From a virus: a stretch of 37,559 nt of DNA. Under the pieces are notes generated by a model. The model worked only from the letters and a program-made list of their open reading frames with translations, searched no databases and had not been told where the DNA came from. The DNA lies in IMG/VR virus record IMGVR_UViG_3300030406_001777, positions 1 through 37,559 of that record. The stretch is one strand, 5' to 3'. Numbering within the stretch: position 1 is the stretch's first letter; each line of letters opens with the position of its first letter. Of this stretch, positions 9,901 to 17,874 are shown one piece after another. Made by a program: the position numbers and the translations under genes.

Positions 9901-12862
9901 TGCAGATATTGCAGAGGCTTTCCATAAACAAGTTCAAGAATCAATAGCAAACGAGCATTTAAAAAATAAAATTAGAGTTGTTGCTGCAAGAGAAATTGAC
10001 AGCGTTGCAATACAAAAAAGAATACTAAACACTTTTACTAGCTCAAGAATTATAGGGCAAGGCTTAACAGGTTTTTCTATTAATAACGCAAGAGCTTTTA
10101 CCGAAACTTACAAAAAGAATTATTTAAATAATAAAAACAATCAGTTATTTATAAAAAAGAATTATCCTGAATTTGCAAAAACTTTAGATGAATTAGCTGA
10201 TATAGATAACCTTGACGCTACAACAATAGATGTTTTAGTAAAAAGAAACACTACAGGGGACGTTGTGAAAAGATTTTTAGATGATGTAGCAGAGAAAGAA
10301 AGATATCAACAGAAATACGTAGACAACATTAATCTTACTCTTAAGCAAACTAAATTCACCGTGCCTGAAGTTTTTGGAAAAGGAATATTTGCAAGAGAAA
10401 GAGTTGCAACACAAGAAAGGTTGCTTAGGAGATATAACGGCACAAAAAGTGGTGCAAACATATATGGCTTAGAAGATATACTTTTTGATGATAAATTAGC
10501 TACAAACATAGAAAATGCACTAGGCATATCAGAGCCCGGCACGTTTGCTAAATTTGCTGATGCAACATCTAACGTAACTGACAAGATAAGAGTATTGCAG
10601 ACAGCCATTGACCTTGGTACTCCATTCTTGCAAGGTTTGCCAACGCTTGTTACAAGACCAACATTATGGGGTAAAGCAACTATTGAAATGTATAAAACAG
10701 TCTTATTCCCAAGAACAGGTGGTGCAGTACAACGAACTGCTTTTTACAGAGAAAAAAGAGATGTAATTAGAAAAATGAACAGGCTTGGAATTAATATGTC
10801 AGGCACAGGTAATGATTATTTTAGAGCTTTAGATAATGGTGGAAGCGTTGGTGATTACATAAAGGGTAAAGGTTTTAGTGATGACAATGTATTTGTAAAA
10901 ACAGGTGTAGTAGCCGATAAAACTATTGGAAGATTCCAAGATGGGTTTGAACATTTTGGTGACATGTTAAGAGTAGGATTGTTTGAAGCACACGAAAGAG
11001 ATGTTGTTAAAGGTTTAAGTGCTGATGCTTTAAGAACGTATGAAAGAACAGGACAGGTGCAAGATGATGCAGTTCGTAAGAATCTTGATGACTTAGGTCA
11101 GTACGTAAATCAAATGACAGGTGCTTTTAGCCACACACAGAACATGATATCTAGGCAACAAGCAAACATTGAAAGAACATTTTTATTCTTTTCACCAAGC
11201 TACACACGTGCGTCAATGGGGCTAGTTGGTAGCGTACTATCAGGTGGGCTTAAAGGTGAGGCTGCACACACAGCACTTAGAAACATGCTGGCTGCAGGTG
11301 TAGGCATGCACGTAGGAGTTGCTGCTGCACAAGCACAAGCACAAGGCAAACCTATTGAAGAATTTTTAAATTTAGACCCATCATCTTCCAGCTTCTTAAC
11401 TACAGACGTTGGTGGAGTAAAAGTAGGATACGGTTCTTTCTGGAACTCATCATTTAAATTATTTGCAAGAATATTAGAGGACCCTTCTTTTAGAGGAGAT
11501 GTCTTAGACTCACCATTGTTGATGACAGGTGCTGGTAGAGGGCAAGCTGGATTTGATGAATCAGGTATTAAAAGCAAGATAGCAAACAATCCTGTTGTGC
11601 AATGGCTTAGAGGTAGAAGTTCTCCTGCTGGTTCACAGTTTTGGAACTTAGGTATGGGTTCTAACTATCTTGGAGAAGAGTTATCTCCTGTATCAATAGA
11701 TGCAGCACAAGAAATTGGAAGCAACTTGTTCCCGTTTTGGGCACAAAACTTTTTTGACTCAGGTTTTACTAATGGTGCAACTTCAGCTCCTTTTGAATTT
11801 TTTGGTTTTAGGACATACGAGATACCACCATGGGAAAGAAGAGATGCAATACGTGATGAGATTGCTATGTTGAGGCACGATACATTATGGAGAGACCTTA
11901 ATGATTTACAGAAAAAACTTATACTTGATGACAAAGGCAACAAGAACGTACAAAGGTTAATTGAGCTTGATGAAGAAATAAAAGAGAAGAGACGAGTTGT
12001 AGGTGGTGGTGAACTTGACAACCAAATTGATGATTACTATGCAGACATAGAAAGGGCACAGCAATACTACGAATCAGAAACTAAAAAACTATTACATTTA
12101 TTGCACAACAGGGTTTCAGATGAAAACGGTGTAGTTATACAAACACCTGCAGATGTTATAAGAAACGAGAAAAGAATTAGAAACGAAAAGAACACTGCAA
12201 TAGAACTGCTAGATGACCCTATAGCAAACCCACAATACCAAAACGTAAAAGCATATTTTGAGTCTTTTAATAACTTTGACAAAACAGAAAGACCAGAAGA
12301 CTACTTTGCAGAAAAATATGCTGATATATACTTTTCGCCAGAATGGGAAAACTTTAATTTTTATGACTTTAAAGCAAGAGACGAAGCTATAGCTGACCTT
12401 AAGAACAGATGGGGTGGCGATGGAGAACAGTTAGAACAGTATGCAAAAAACTTGTTGTTTGGCAGAAAGCTGCAGGTAGACCCACTTATATCTGAATATT
12501 ACATAGGGGTCAATAAATACTTTGACCTATATTACAAGGGTGCACACGATGCAATCTTTACAAACAAGTACAGAGGTGAGTTTGATGAACTGTACGAAAG
12601 ATTTAGAAAAGCAGGTGTGCGAGACCAAGAATTAATATTAGAAAAAAACAAAAGGTTTAGGAAAGCACTTAACTCGGAAGTTGGTGCAGTGAGAGAGTCT
12701 ATGAGAAAAATAGACCCTGCACTAGACGCTTTCTTGTATAGGTTTAGGGTGGGTGGCATCACAAAACCTATGCACCAATTTAACCTTGATAGGGTAGATG
12801 AACTCAACCAATTAGGACACATGGACGAGTATGTTCCACAATGGAGAGTTGCAGGACAATAA
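6917..12862 (+). CDS. Giant virion protein (1981 residues), probable internal or DNA-ejection protein
   Basis: This is the largest gene, nearly a sixth of the genome. Large proteins between portal and capsid genes in podoviruses are usually carried inside the capsid and ejected with DNA. The protein is mostly charged helix. A hydrophobic stretch lies near residues 180-235 (KGAVELVVDP...GLAFRAA). A conspicuous hydrophobic region lies near residue 1430-1485 (FLFFSPSYTRASMGLVG and AAGVGMHVGVAAAQAQ). The FFSPS motif after an asparagine-rich helical stretch recalls a segment shared by large phage polyvalent and internal proteins. I see no lysozyme, protease or nuclease motif. GAGGT precedes the ATG by about six bases. 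The C-terminal 300 residues are again acidic/basic helix. Confidence 0.82.
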   Translation: MPTPWEKYQQRRNNPYRGGSGFKGRALAQAKINEYQYPYEMGSVTSVEVDPEIEEQKRREAAEAQKQKMRGILSGPAALFPNLQDLKTGEGLKLGVDETALPKREQEISGKQNPFKWALSKTVAPTLEKWQELTEATAGLVATPFSSELQSLKNQGVSAGDRWRAIDLPTARIGKPKGEGFGFDVGVKGAVELVVDPVGWATTVMPIGLAFRAASYPARKLGAVAGKLTGVTKLSESGKKIYAQAVRQADDVIKAEMDNVSQDIFTELYERNVLNGPTKNGGLGKIDEARVMSEPNPDLNILMNYDEIMSSKDQIGYVDGLLAYINDRATAAEKRRSGTFFRAMNNAVQKFRPSVAKRMSAEGRIETYYNQYITAIPTAARLAKSELENIDHVDLFDLKRKSLSAKVKADLPEGVKPLEFQINEQAFITPKINTETVAFADDGNATNLIKGIKALTDDAIDTKRLRVSVNTDTNTVSLATEQGFSLGTLRLTINPTSGTGKIPIKGDAKTLTSVRKEIEESLQTMNKRADAFGGDEAQKRYAIQDDGHFEAFNSASYTFEPETTNVWQLPKIFGKKEVERLQRFREDEQIATSLGTLGGKLRKEIASDIEPIINRIGLINKQVAQTGNQQAQFVRETASIVQDANRIYKNGINRYFAETQNFINNANKVDDLKGLSFTFRSLAQQGDEVVPKLPQNLAQAKSELSDSLYNLKKNFIEIKDFVTADEALIALRNLDDGLRNGQLRANVVNRAGGGLDEFLGERELNGVVRQIMRSYAQKNQNLDFLIENGTNVLRKKSDAFTPKLVYRDLEKLFGKGANRIGTTGAKAPAGQIIRDLRNEFKKLYGLSIEDTASVQKEMPFLQFLDMAGTVVGHSHSTGRPIRLYTTGYFELTNKQASYLDKFYEVMDRGGQLVREEGALGAFDDVVQMKTSNYVHHLVESRNQIMNEYQVMEEIMQNGATISPKLGKELFQNTRSFTDVITEGIEAQGIKYADNPADIAEAFHKQVQESIANEHLKNKIRVVAAREIDSVAIQKRILNTFTSSRIIGQGLTGFSINNARAFTETYKKNYLNNKNNQLFIKKNYPEFAKTLDELADIDNLDATTIDVLVKRNTTGDVVKRFLDDVAEKERYQQKYVDNINLTLKQTKFTVPEVFGKGIFARERVATQERLLRRYNGTKSGANIYGLEDILFDDKLATNIENALGISEPGTFAKFADATSNVTDKIRVLQTAIDLGTPFLQGLPTLVTRPTLWGKATIEMYKTVLFPRTGGAVQRTAFYREKRDVIRKMNRLGINMSGTGNDYFRALDNGGSVGDYIKGKGFSDDNVFVKTGVVADKTIGRFQDGFEHFGDMLRVGLFEAHERDVVKGLSADALRTYERTGQVQDDAVRKNLDDLGQYVNQMTGAFSHTQNMISRQQANIERTFLFFSPSYTRASMGLVGSVLSGGLKGEAAHTALRNMLAAGVGMHVGVAAAQAQAQGKPIEEFLNLDPSSSSFLTTDVGGVKVGYGSFWNSSFKLFARILEDPSFRGDVLDSPLLMTGAGRGQAGFDESGIKSKIANNPVVQWLRGRSSPAGSQFWNLGMGSNYLGEELSPVSIDAAQEIGSNLFPFWAQNFFDSGFTNGATSAPFEFFGFRTYEIPPWERRDAIRDEIAMLRHDTLWRDLNDLQKKLILDDKGNKNVQRLIELDEEIKEKRRVVGGGELDNQIDDYYADIERAQQYYESETKKLLHLLHNRVSDENGVVIQTPADVIRNEKRIRNEKNTAIELLDDPIANPQYQNVKAYFESFNNFDKTERPEDYFAEKYADIYFSPEWENFNFYDFKARDEAIADLKNRWGGDGEQLEQYAKNLLFGRKLQVDPLISEYYIGVNKYFDLYYKGAHDAIFTNKYRGEFDELYERFRKAGVRDQELILEKNKRFRKALNSEVGAVRESMRKIDPALDAFLYRFRVGGITKPMHQFNLDRVDELNQLGHMDEYVPQWRVAGQ

Positions 12863-12877
12863 ATTGAATATTATAAT
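12849..12877 (+). promoter_or_regulatory. Candidate promoter for scaffold and capsid genes
   Basis: A perfect -10 box TATAAT (12872-12877) lies 17 bases after TTGCAG (12849-12854), in the only gap between the giant virion gene and the scaffold gene. Transcription would begin near 12884, about 26 bases before the scaffold start. The -35 match is weak. Extra transcription of the scaffold and capsid genes would make sense because they are needed in the largest amounts. Confidence 0.45.
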
Positions 12878-12909
12878 CAAAAAAAAGAAATCATTGGAAG
12901 GCTACGGCT

Positions 12910-13689
12910 ATGACAACAGAAAAAGATAATATTGAACAACCAGAGACTACGGTCGAGGAACCCTCTGTAGAAACTCCTGAAGAGGAGAATACAGAGTTAA
13001 TAGAGCAGGCAGTGCAAGACGCAGAAGCTAAGGCAGAAGTTGAAGAACAGCCCTCATACTTAACTGAAGATGACGTTAATAGAATACTGTCAGAACGTAA
13101 AGACGCATTTGATAATGCACAAGGACGAGCTCAACAGTATACAAATCAAAAGGTTCAGGAAATTCAGGATGACGCTAAGGCACAGATAAAAGAATTTATG
13201 AACGATTTTTCATCTATATTGGACGAAGACCAAAAAGAAGTCCTAGACCAAAAGATGCAGGAGCGAGAAAGAAAAGCTAAAGAAGAGAAACTTGACCGGT
13301 TAATTGAAAACATGGACAAGCCTCAACAAGGTTCTGGCGTAACTCCTGATAATCTTGAAGACTTAGAATCGGCAGTTAAGGATACAGCAACGGCATTAGG
13401 TTTAGACATTGATGTTAGAAGTAACAAAGATGTTTGGAAAGGCTGGGATGCAGGTATGAGTTTTTCTCAATCTGTAAGAATAGCCAACGCCAACCTAAAA
13501 GCCATGGCACAAACAGGAAAAAAAGAGCCTGTACAACAAACGCCGGCAGCACAGAAAGTGCCTCCGACTACACAGGGTGCACCTACACAACCTAAAAGGG
13601 CGTATAGGAGCCTCGGTGACTTGTCGAATGCAATGATATCTGGGCAAATATCGGCAGAGGAATACAGAGCTCTAAAGAAAAAACTTTAG
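12910..13689 (+). CDS. Probable capsid scaffolding protein
   Basis: Scaffolds guide assembly of the capsid shell and are then lost. The 259-residue protein has the expected plan: a very acidic N-terminus (residues 1-50), a central charged helical region that should form a coiled coil (about 60-135), and a basic C-terminus ending in EYRALKKKL, which in scaffolds binds the capsid protein. It lies directly before the major capsid gene, 17 bases away. GGAAGG sits about nine bases upstream of the ATG. No protease residues are evident. The assignment is by architecture and position. Confidence 0.75.
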   Translation: MTTEKDNIEQPETTVEEPSVETPEEENTELIEQAVQDAEAKAEVEEQPSYLTEDDVNRILSERKDAFDNAQGRAQQYTNQKVQEIQDDAKAQIKEFMNDFSSILDEDQKEVLDQKMQERERKAKEEKLDRLIENMDKPQQGSGVTPDNLEDLESAVKDTATALGLDIDVRSNKDVWKGWDAGMSFSQSVRIANANLKAMAQTGKKEPVQQTPAAQKVPPTTQGAPTQPKRAYRSLGDLSNAMISGQISAEEYRALKKKL

Positions 13690-13706
13690 AAAAAAGGAAA
13701 AATTAG

Positions 13707-14603
13707 ATGGCAACAGGATTGACATTATCGTCAAGCTCGAGTCTATCAGACATGTCAAAGACAGTTATTGCTTCGGCGATTTCTAACATTGAGCCTGCTG
13801 GTCCCACAAACCAGTTAGTGTCAAGGTATGACATTCCTCAAGGTGCAAAGCAAGTTAACATCCCTATCTGGGGAAGAAACGATGCTCACGCACTAACTGA
13901 GGGTGTAGACATTTCTACTCCACAACAACTTTCTGTTACTGTGACAAGCATTACTGCATCTGAACACGGTATCATGACTTTTGTTTCTGATAGATTAAGC
14001 AGACAAAACAACGAAGACATATTAGCACACGTAGGTGAAGTGCAAGGTGGAGCTTTAGGTAGATTACTTGAAGACGACCTAATCACATTATTCGATGGGT
14101 TCTCAAACTCAATCGGTTCTGCTGGTTCAAACCTAACATACAGAGATATTGCTGGTGCAGTATCTTTCTTAAAAACTGACAACAACTCATCTTTTGGTAT
14201 GGCTCCGGGACAGCCTAACGCAGTTATGCACCCAGAACAAATCAGAAGATTCGTACAAGAAGTTACTGGCATACAGGCTGGTGGTTCTGGTATGGCTGCA
14301 CAGCCTATCCCAGAAGGTATCACTGCTGACGTAATCCAAAACTACTTCAGAGGAAACGAAAGAGCATTTGGTGTGCCGATTTTCCAATCAGGTGTACTAA
14401 GCAGAGACGGTTCTGGTGACGCTAAAGGTGCAGTATTTGTACCGGGTGCACTAGCACTAGCTATGGCTCACGAAATGGAAGCTGAAGAAGAAAGAGATGC
14501 GTCATTAAGAGGTACTGAAATGGTAATGGTAGGTGAATGGGGAGAAGCTGAAGTAGCTGACCCTTGGGGTGTAGAAATGCTTGGTGCTGCTGACGCACTA
14601 TAG
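13707..14603 (+). CDS. Major capsid protein
   Basis: The 298-residue protein follows the scaffold and is the best candidate for the capsid subunit, probably with an HK97-type fold. It shows alternating beta and helical segments, a strand-rich early region around KQVNIPIWGR (residues 49-58), a helical region with EVQGGALGRLLEDDL that resembles the spine helix, and a C-terminal beta-rich part with the acidic GEWGEAEVADPWG motif. The codon choice is notably clean and uses more C-ending codons than neighbouring genes, as expected for a highly expressed gene. AAGGA lies about nine bases upstream. Confidence 0.82.
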   Translation: MATGLTLSSSSSLSDMSKTVIASAISNIEPAGPTNQLVSRYDIPQGAKQVNIPIWGRNDAHALTEGVDISTPQQLSVTVTSITASEHGIMTFVSDRLSRQNNEDILAHVGEVQGGALGRLLEDDLITLFDGFSNSIGSAGSNLTYRDIAGAVSFLKTDNNSSFGMAPGQPNAVMHPEQIRRFVQEVTGIQAGGSGMAAQPIPEGITADVIQNYFRGNERAFGVPIFQSGVLSRDGSGDAKGAVFVPGALALAMAHEMEAEEERDASLRGTEMVMVGEWGEAEVADPWGVEMLGAADAL

Positions 14604-14611
14604 GAGGATAA

Positions 14612-14932
14612 ATGACGACTAACCAAGATTATTACGTTAAAGAGATTGAGACTAACGATGCTCATCAGTACACAACAATCTTTGATTCTGTTACTGGTGC
14701 ACCATTCAGAGTAAAAAATGAAATGGTAGGGCATTATCTTGAGAAAGTTAAACGTGAAAATCAGGTTGTCGACAATAAACTGGTAGCTACTGGAAAGTGG
14801 ATACCAGCCTTCGTAAAAACAACAAATGAAATAATTGGTTCTCCGTCTTCCGGCAAGGCTGACAAGGTAGCTCCCGTTAGTCAAGTTAAAGCTGGGAAAC
14901 GAAGACGAGGTAGGAGAGGTAGAAAGAAATGA
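14612..14932 (+). CDS. Small head-associated protein with a very basic tail
   Basis: The 106-residue protein has a predicted alpha/beta N-terminal part (residues 1-75) and ends in a stretch of Arg, Lys and Gly (KAGKRRRGRRGRKK). A strong GGAGGATAA precedes the ATG, eight bases after the capsid stop. The next gene overlaps by four bases (ATGA). A basic tail suggests contact with packaged DNA or with the acidic face of the capsid. I do not recognise a family. Confidence 0.75.
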   Translation: MTTNQDYYVKEIETNDAHQYTTIFDSVTGAPFRVKNEMVGHYLEKVKRENQVVDNKLVATGKWIPAFVKTTNEIIGSPSSGKADKVAPVSQVKAGKRRRGRRGRKK

Positions 14933-15309
14933 CTACTCTATTAGGCAGATGGGAAACCATCGTAAAACAATTAAGGTTTGAGAATAACTGGGCTGAAGTG
15001 CTTGAGAATTATCTTAAAGAACAGAAGCTTGATGAACTTCCTGAGCCTGAATGGTCTGATGACGACCCTACCATGGCTTATGTTTATCTACCAGCTCGTT
15101 CGCTAAATGGTGAACTGGTACGGTATGACAAAACTAGAGCTAGGATGTTTCCAGAAAGCATCGTTGGGTATCTTGAGAAAGGTGGTCTTATGAAGCTCCC
15201 TGCAAAGGTTGCAGCATCTAAGACGAAAGAGCAGCTCCCCAAGATGGAAACGGAGAAACCAAAACTTGATAAAAAAATTGAAAAATTAGGAGACTTACAA
15301 GATGAGTAA
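14929..15309 (+). CDS. Small protein in head/neck module, function unknown
   Basis: This 126-residue protein starts inside the previous stop codon (ATGA). The first 85 residues look folded (a helix with WETIVKQLRFENNW, then strands around MAYVYLPARSL). The last 40 residues are Lys/Glu-rich and probably disordered. It belongs to the run of tightly packed genes after the capsid gene, so it may be a head-completion or neck protein, but nothing in the sequence fixes this. Confidence 0.72.
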   Translation: MTTLLGRWETIVKQLRFENNWAEVLENYLKEQKLDELPEPEWSDDDPTMAYVYLPARSLNGELVRYDKTRARMFPESIVGYLEKGGLMKLPAKVAASKTKEQLPKMETEKPKLDKKIEKLGDLQDE

Positions 15310-15691
15310 CACTATGGGTAACAAGTATAACTCTTCCAACGCAGAGACTCTATCTGGAGCTAAGACATTGGCAGTCACAGACGCTAAATTCCAATTCTTA
15401 GACCCGGGAGGTTCTGCAAGAAACGTAGACTTGCCTGACTTGAGAACACTAACTACTGACACAAACTCAGAAGGAACAGGTGACGCAGGTACAGACAGAT
15501 ACGTTGATGCTCAAGGTGGTTTCTTTTCTATTAGCAACACTGCTGATGGAAGCGAAGTAATCACTGTTAGAGGATGGAACGGTTCATCTACAACTGGAAC
15601 TATATGTACACCAACTCAAAACGAGACTGCATTCCTTTACTGGACTGGTGCAGATAACGGATGGATTGGTATAGCTGGTTCTGACGCATAA
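15302..15691 (+). CDS. Small beta-rich structural protein, possible capsid decoration protein
   Basis: The 129-residue protein overlaps the preceding gene by eight bases. It is rich in Thr, Ser, Gly and Asp and has almost no Lys or Arg after residue 60, typical of compact beta-sandwich proteins on virion surfaces. A Gly/Asp-rich middle (GTGDAGTDRY) precedes strands such as SEVITVRGWN and ETAFLYWTG. A role as decoration or head-fibre protein is a guess from composition and position. GGAG lies about ten bases upstream of the ATG. Confidence 0.7.
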   Translation: MSNTMGNKYNSSNAETLSGAKTLAVTDAKFQFLDPGGSARNVDLPDLRTLTTDTNSEGTGDAGTDRYVDAQGGFFSISNTADGSEVITVRGWNGSSTTGTICTPTQNETAFLYWTGADNGWIGIAGSDA

Positions 15692-15704
15692 GCAATGAAA
15701 TGAA

Positions 15705-15764
15705 GTAATGGGGAGTGTTCAAAAGTTACATTCCCAACCGAACATAATTCCCACTCCCCATTAC
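15705..15764. other. Perfect 13-bp inverted repeat between two structural genes
   Basis: GTAATGGGGAGTG (15705-15717) pairs perfectly with CACTCCCCATTAC (15752-15764) around a 34-nt loop. There is no T-run after it, so it is not a standard rho-independent terminator. It lies just upstream of the ribosome site AAAGGAG of the next gene and could be a processing site or a partial attenuator separating capsid from downstream gene expression. Confidence 0.85.
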
Positions 15765-15777
15765 AAAAGGAGATAAG

Positions 15778-16077
15778 ATGGCATTTGGACATCAAAAATT
15801 AACGGTAGCAGATTCTGCTGTCGGACTTACAGTACCTTCAGGCGTAAACTACGCCTGTATATCAATAGAGACTGCTGCAGTAAGATTAAGAGTTGATGGC
15901 ACGAACCCTACAGCAACTATTGGGTTTCTTGCTAGTGCAGGTCAAGAACTAAAAATATTTGGTAATGACCAGCTCACAACAATTAAATTTATAAGAGACA
16001 CAAGCACATCAGCTGTATTAAACATACAGTATGGTGTGAGGGTTGACGGCAATCACTGTATAGATATCAATGGGTAA
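15778..16077 (+). CDS. Small beta-rich virion protein
   Basis: The 99-residue protein is predicted to be almost all beta strands, with segments such as ACISIETAAVRLRVDGTNPTA and a C-terminal VLNIQYGV. I recall similar short proteins in head and tail modules of tailed phages as uncharacterised structural proteins, but have no firm function. AAAGGAG lies seven bases upstream of the ATG, right after the 13-bp hairpin. It overlaps the next gene by eight bases. Confidence 0.72.
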   Translation: MAFGHQKLTVADSAVGLTVPSGVNYACISIETAAVRLRVDGTNPTATIGFLASAGQELKIFGNDQLTTIKFIRDTSTSAVLNIQYGVRVDGNHCIDING

Positions 16078-16531
16078 ATATAATAAATCAAATAAAAATA
16101 ACATATTTAGAGACAAGCCAGAGATTACAATCTCAGAACACACTGTTGTAAAAAACGGTAAGAAGATGAAGATTGTAGTGCCTGAAGGCAAGATAGGATA
16201 TGGAGATGTAGAGTCGCATGCACAGATGGCTGGCGACCTTGCAACAAAGCACAGCGATGACAACAAAGCAGGAGAGAAAGCCTACGAAGAAGTAAGGAGA
16301 CATCGTGACACAGACTCCGGTTCTACCATAGAGGAAAACAAGCTGAAGATGGCATACAACAAAATGGCTAGCAGAATGCCTGTAATACAACAATTTAAAA
16401 TTACAGACAATACTGGTAAACACATTGCAACTGAGTACCTATTTATGAAGACAGAGCCTAGTGGGCTAACAAGACCTCTTAAGATAAGGGTCGATTTAGA
16501 CACAGGCAAGACAGAGGAGATACCAGTATAA
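16070..16531 (+). CDS. Unknown protein in head-to-tail module
   Basis: The 153-residue protein has a basic N-terminus, a strand pair around KKMKIVVPEGKIGYG, a helical middle (residues 48-103) and a strand-rich C-terminus (KHIATEYLFMKTE and KIRVDLDTGKTEEI). It overlaps the genes on both sides (eight bases and one base), so it is translated with them. Position suggests a head-completion or connector role; there is no motif that proves it. Confidence 0.7.
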   Translation: MGKYNKSNKNNIFRDKPEITISEHTVVKNGKKMKIVVPEGKIGYGDVESHAQMAGDLATKHSDDNKAGEKAYEEVRRHRDTDSGSTIEENKLKMAYNKMASRMPVIQQFKITDNTGKHIATEYLFMKTEPSGLTRPLKIRVDLDTGKTEEIPV

Positions 16532-17874
16532 TGGCTACAACCACTGCACTAAGCACAATACTGCCACAATTTGCTAGAAGAATAGGGTCTTACATAGGCT
16601 CTTTTAGCACAACTACTACAATAACTACCAACACATCTGTGGTATCTACTGGTCTCAGAGACCTTGGGTTTACAGATGATGACGTATTAAATGATTCTTT
16701 TATCAAAATAACAAGTGGCAACAACTTAAACGATGTAAGGTTGATAGCTGATTACACAGGAAGCAGTGGCACAATAACAGTGTCTGGCACAAACTTTAGT
16801 GCTGACAGTGGTACAGGAACTACGTTTGAGATATACAGATATGACCCTGACCAGCTAAGAGATGCACTAAACGATGCAAGCAGACAAGCATTCCCTGCAT
16901 TATTTAAAAGAATAGACGACAGGACATTGACTGTCGCACCCTCGCAGGCACGATACGAGCGACCAAGTAGCATAGAGCCGGGTTACATACGGCAGGTATA
17001 CTTGCTCCCGAAGCTTGAGTCTAAGACTTACACAGAAAATATATTGAACGACCAGAACGTAGACATGGAAGCTGACAGCAGCAGCCTAACCAACTGGACA
17101 GACAGCACACACATTACTGCTGCAGTAGAAGTAGACACAGTTAGTCCTAACAACTACATGGTGTACAGAGGAGACCAAAGTGCAAAGCTAACATGTGCTG
17201 CAAGTAACACAGGCACATTTACAATATCAGTTACTAACCCTACAAATTATGAATCAGAAGAGTTAAACTTTTCTATATGGGTATATTCAAAATACGCAAG
17301 CCTTGTATCACCAATGCTGCAAATAGATTCCGACACTGCTGTTACAGGTACGAGCCACAGTGGAGGTGGTTGGGAAAGATTGACAGTATCTACTACAGCT
17401 TCAAACGTTGGAAGCACAATAAAAGCAGGATTAAGTTTTGGAAGCAACGGTGCGATTTACACTGTATATGCAGACGAAGCTATCCTAACTTCTGGACCTA
17501 GTGCATCACCACTAGGTTATGAAACTATTGTCTTTGATTGGGACGAAGAAGGCGACAACCTTATATTTAAATCACAACCACCACCACATTACCAGTTACA
17601 CGTAGTTGGGTGTGGTGCTTTAGAAACACTTACTGCAGGTGCAGATACAATCACCCTTGAGCCACATCGTGTTAACTTGCTGTTAGATTACGCAGCACTT
17701 ACATTCTTTGAAGGTGAACTAGACCAGTCATCTACTGATGACCAGAATGCAATACTAAGACAAATAACTCACTACAGGAATAAGACGCAGACAGGAAAGG
17801 GAGAAATGGTAGCACCTTCACTTAAAAAGAACTTGTTACCAGCAGATAGTGCATCTATGTTTGGGAGTTATTGA
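16531..17874 (+). CDS. Probable tail/neck protein with a carbohydrate-binding-like jelly roll
   Basis: The 447-residue protein has three parts. The N-terminal part (1-160) contains a helix RDALNDASRQAFPALF that is typical of phage connector-like proteins. Residues about 174-322 read like a CBM4/9-type carbohydrate-binding module: MEADSSSLTNWT opening, YRGDQSAKLT, a Tyr/Ser-rich strand, GGGWERLTVS and YTVYADEAILT. The last part (330-447) returns to helices and resembles the continuation of the first. The jelly roll therefore looks inserted into a structural protein. Such domains on virions commonly bind host polysaccharide or cement subunits. The gene overlaps the preceding one by one base. 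Confidence 0.72.
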   Translation: MATTTALSTILPQFARRIGSYIGSFSTTTTITTNTSVVSTGLRDLGFTDDDVLNDSFIKITSGNNLNDVRLIADYTGSSGTITVSGTNFSADSGTGTTFEIYRYDPDQLRDALNDASRQAFPALFKRIDDRTLTVAPSQARYERPSSIEPGYIRQVYLLPKLESKTYTENILNDQNVDMEADSSSLTNWTDSTHITAAVEVDTVSPNNYMVYRGDQSAKLTCAASNTGTFTISVTNPTNYESEELNFSIWVYSKYASLVSPMLQIDSDTAVTGTSHSGGGWERLTVSTTASNVGSTIKAGLSFGSNGAIYTVYADEAILTSGPSASPLGYETIVFDWDEEGDNLIFKSQPPPHYQLHVVGCGALETLTAGADTITLEPHRVNLLLDYAALTFFEGELDQSSTDDQNAILRQITHYRNKTQTGKGEMVAPSLKKNLLPADSASMFGSY

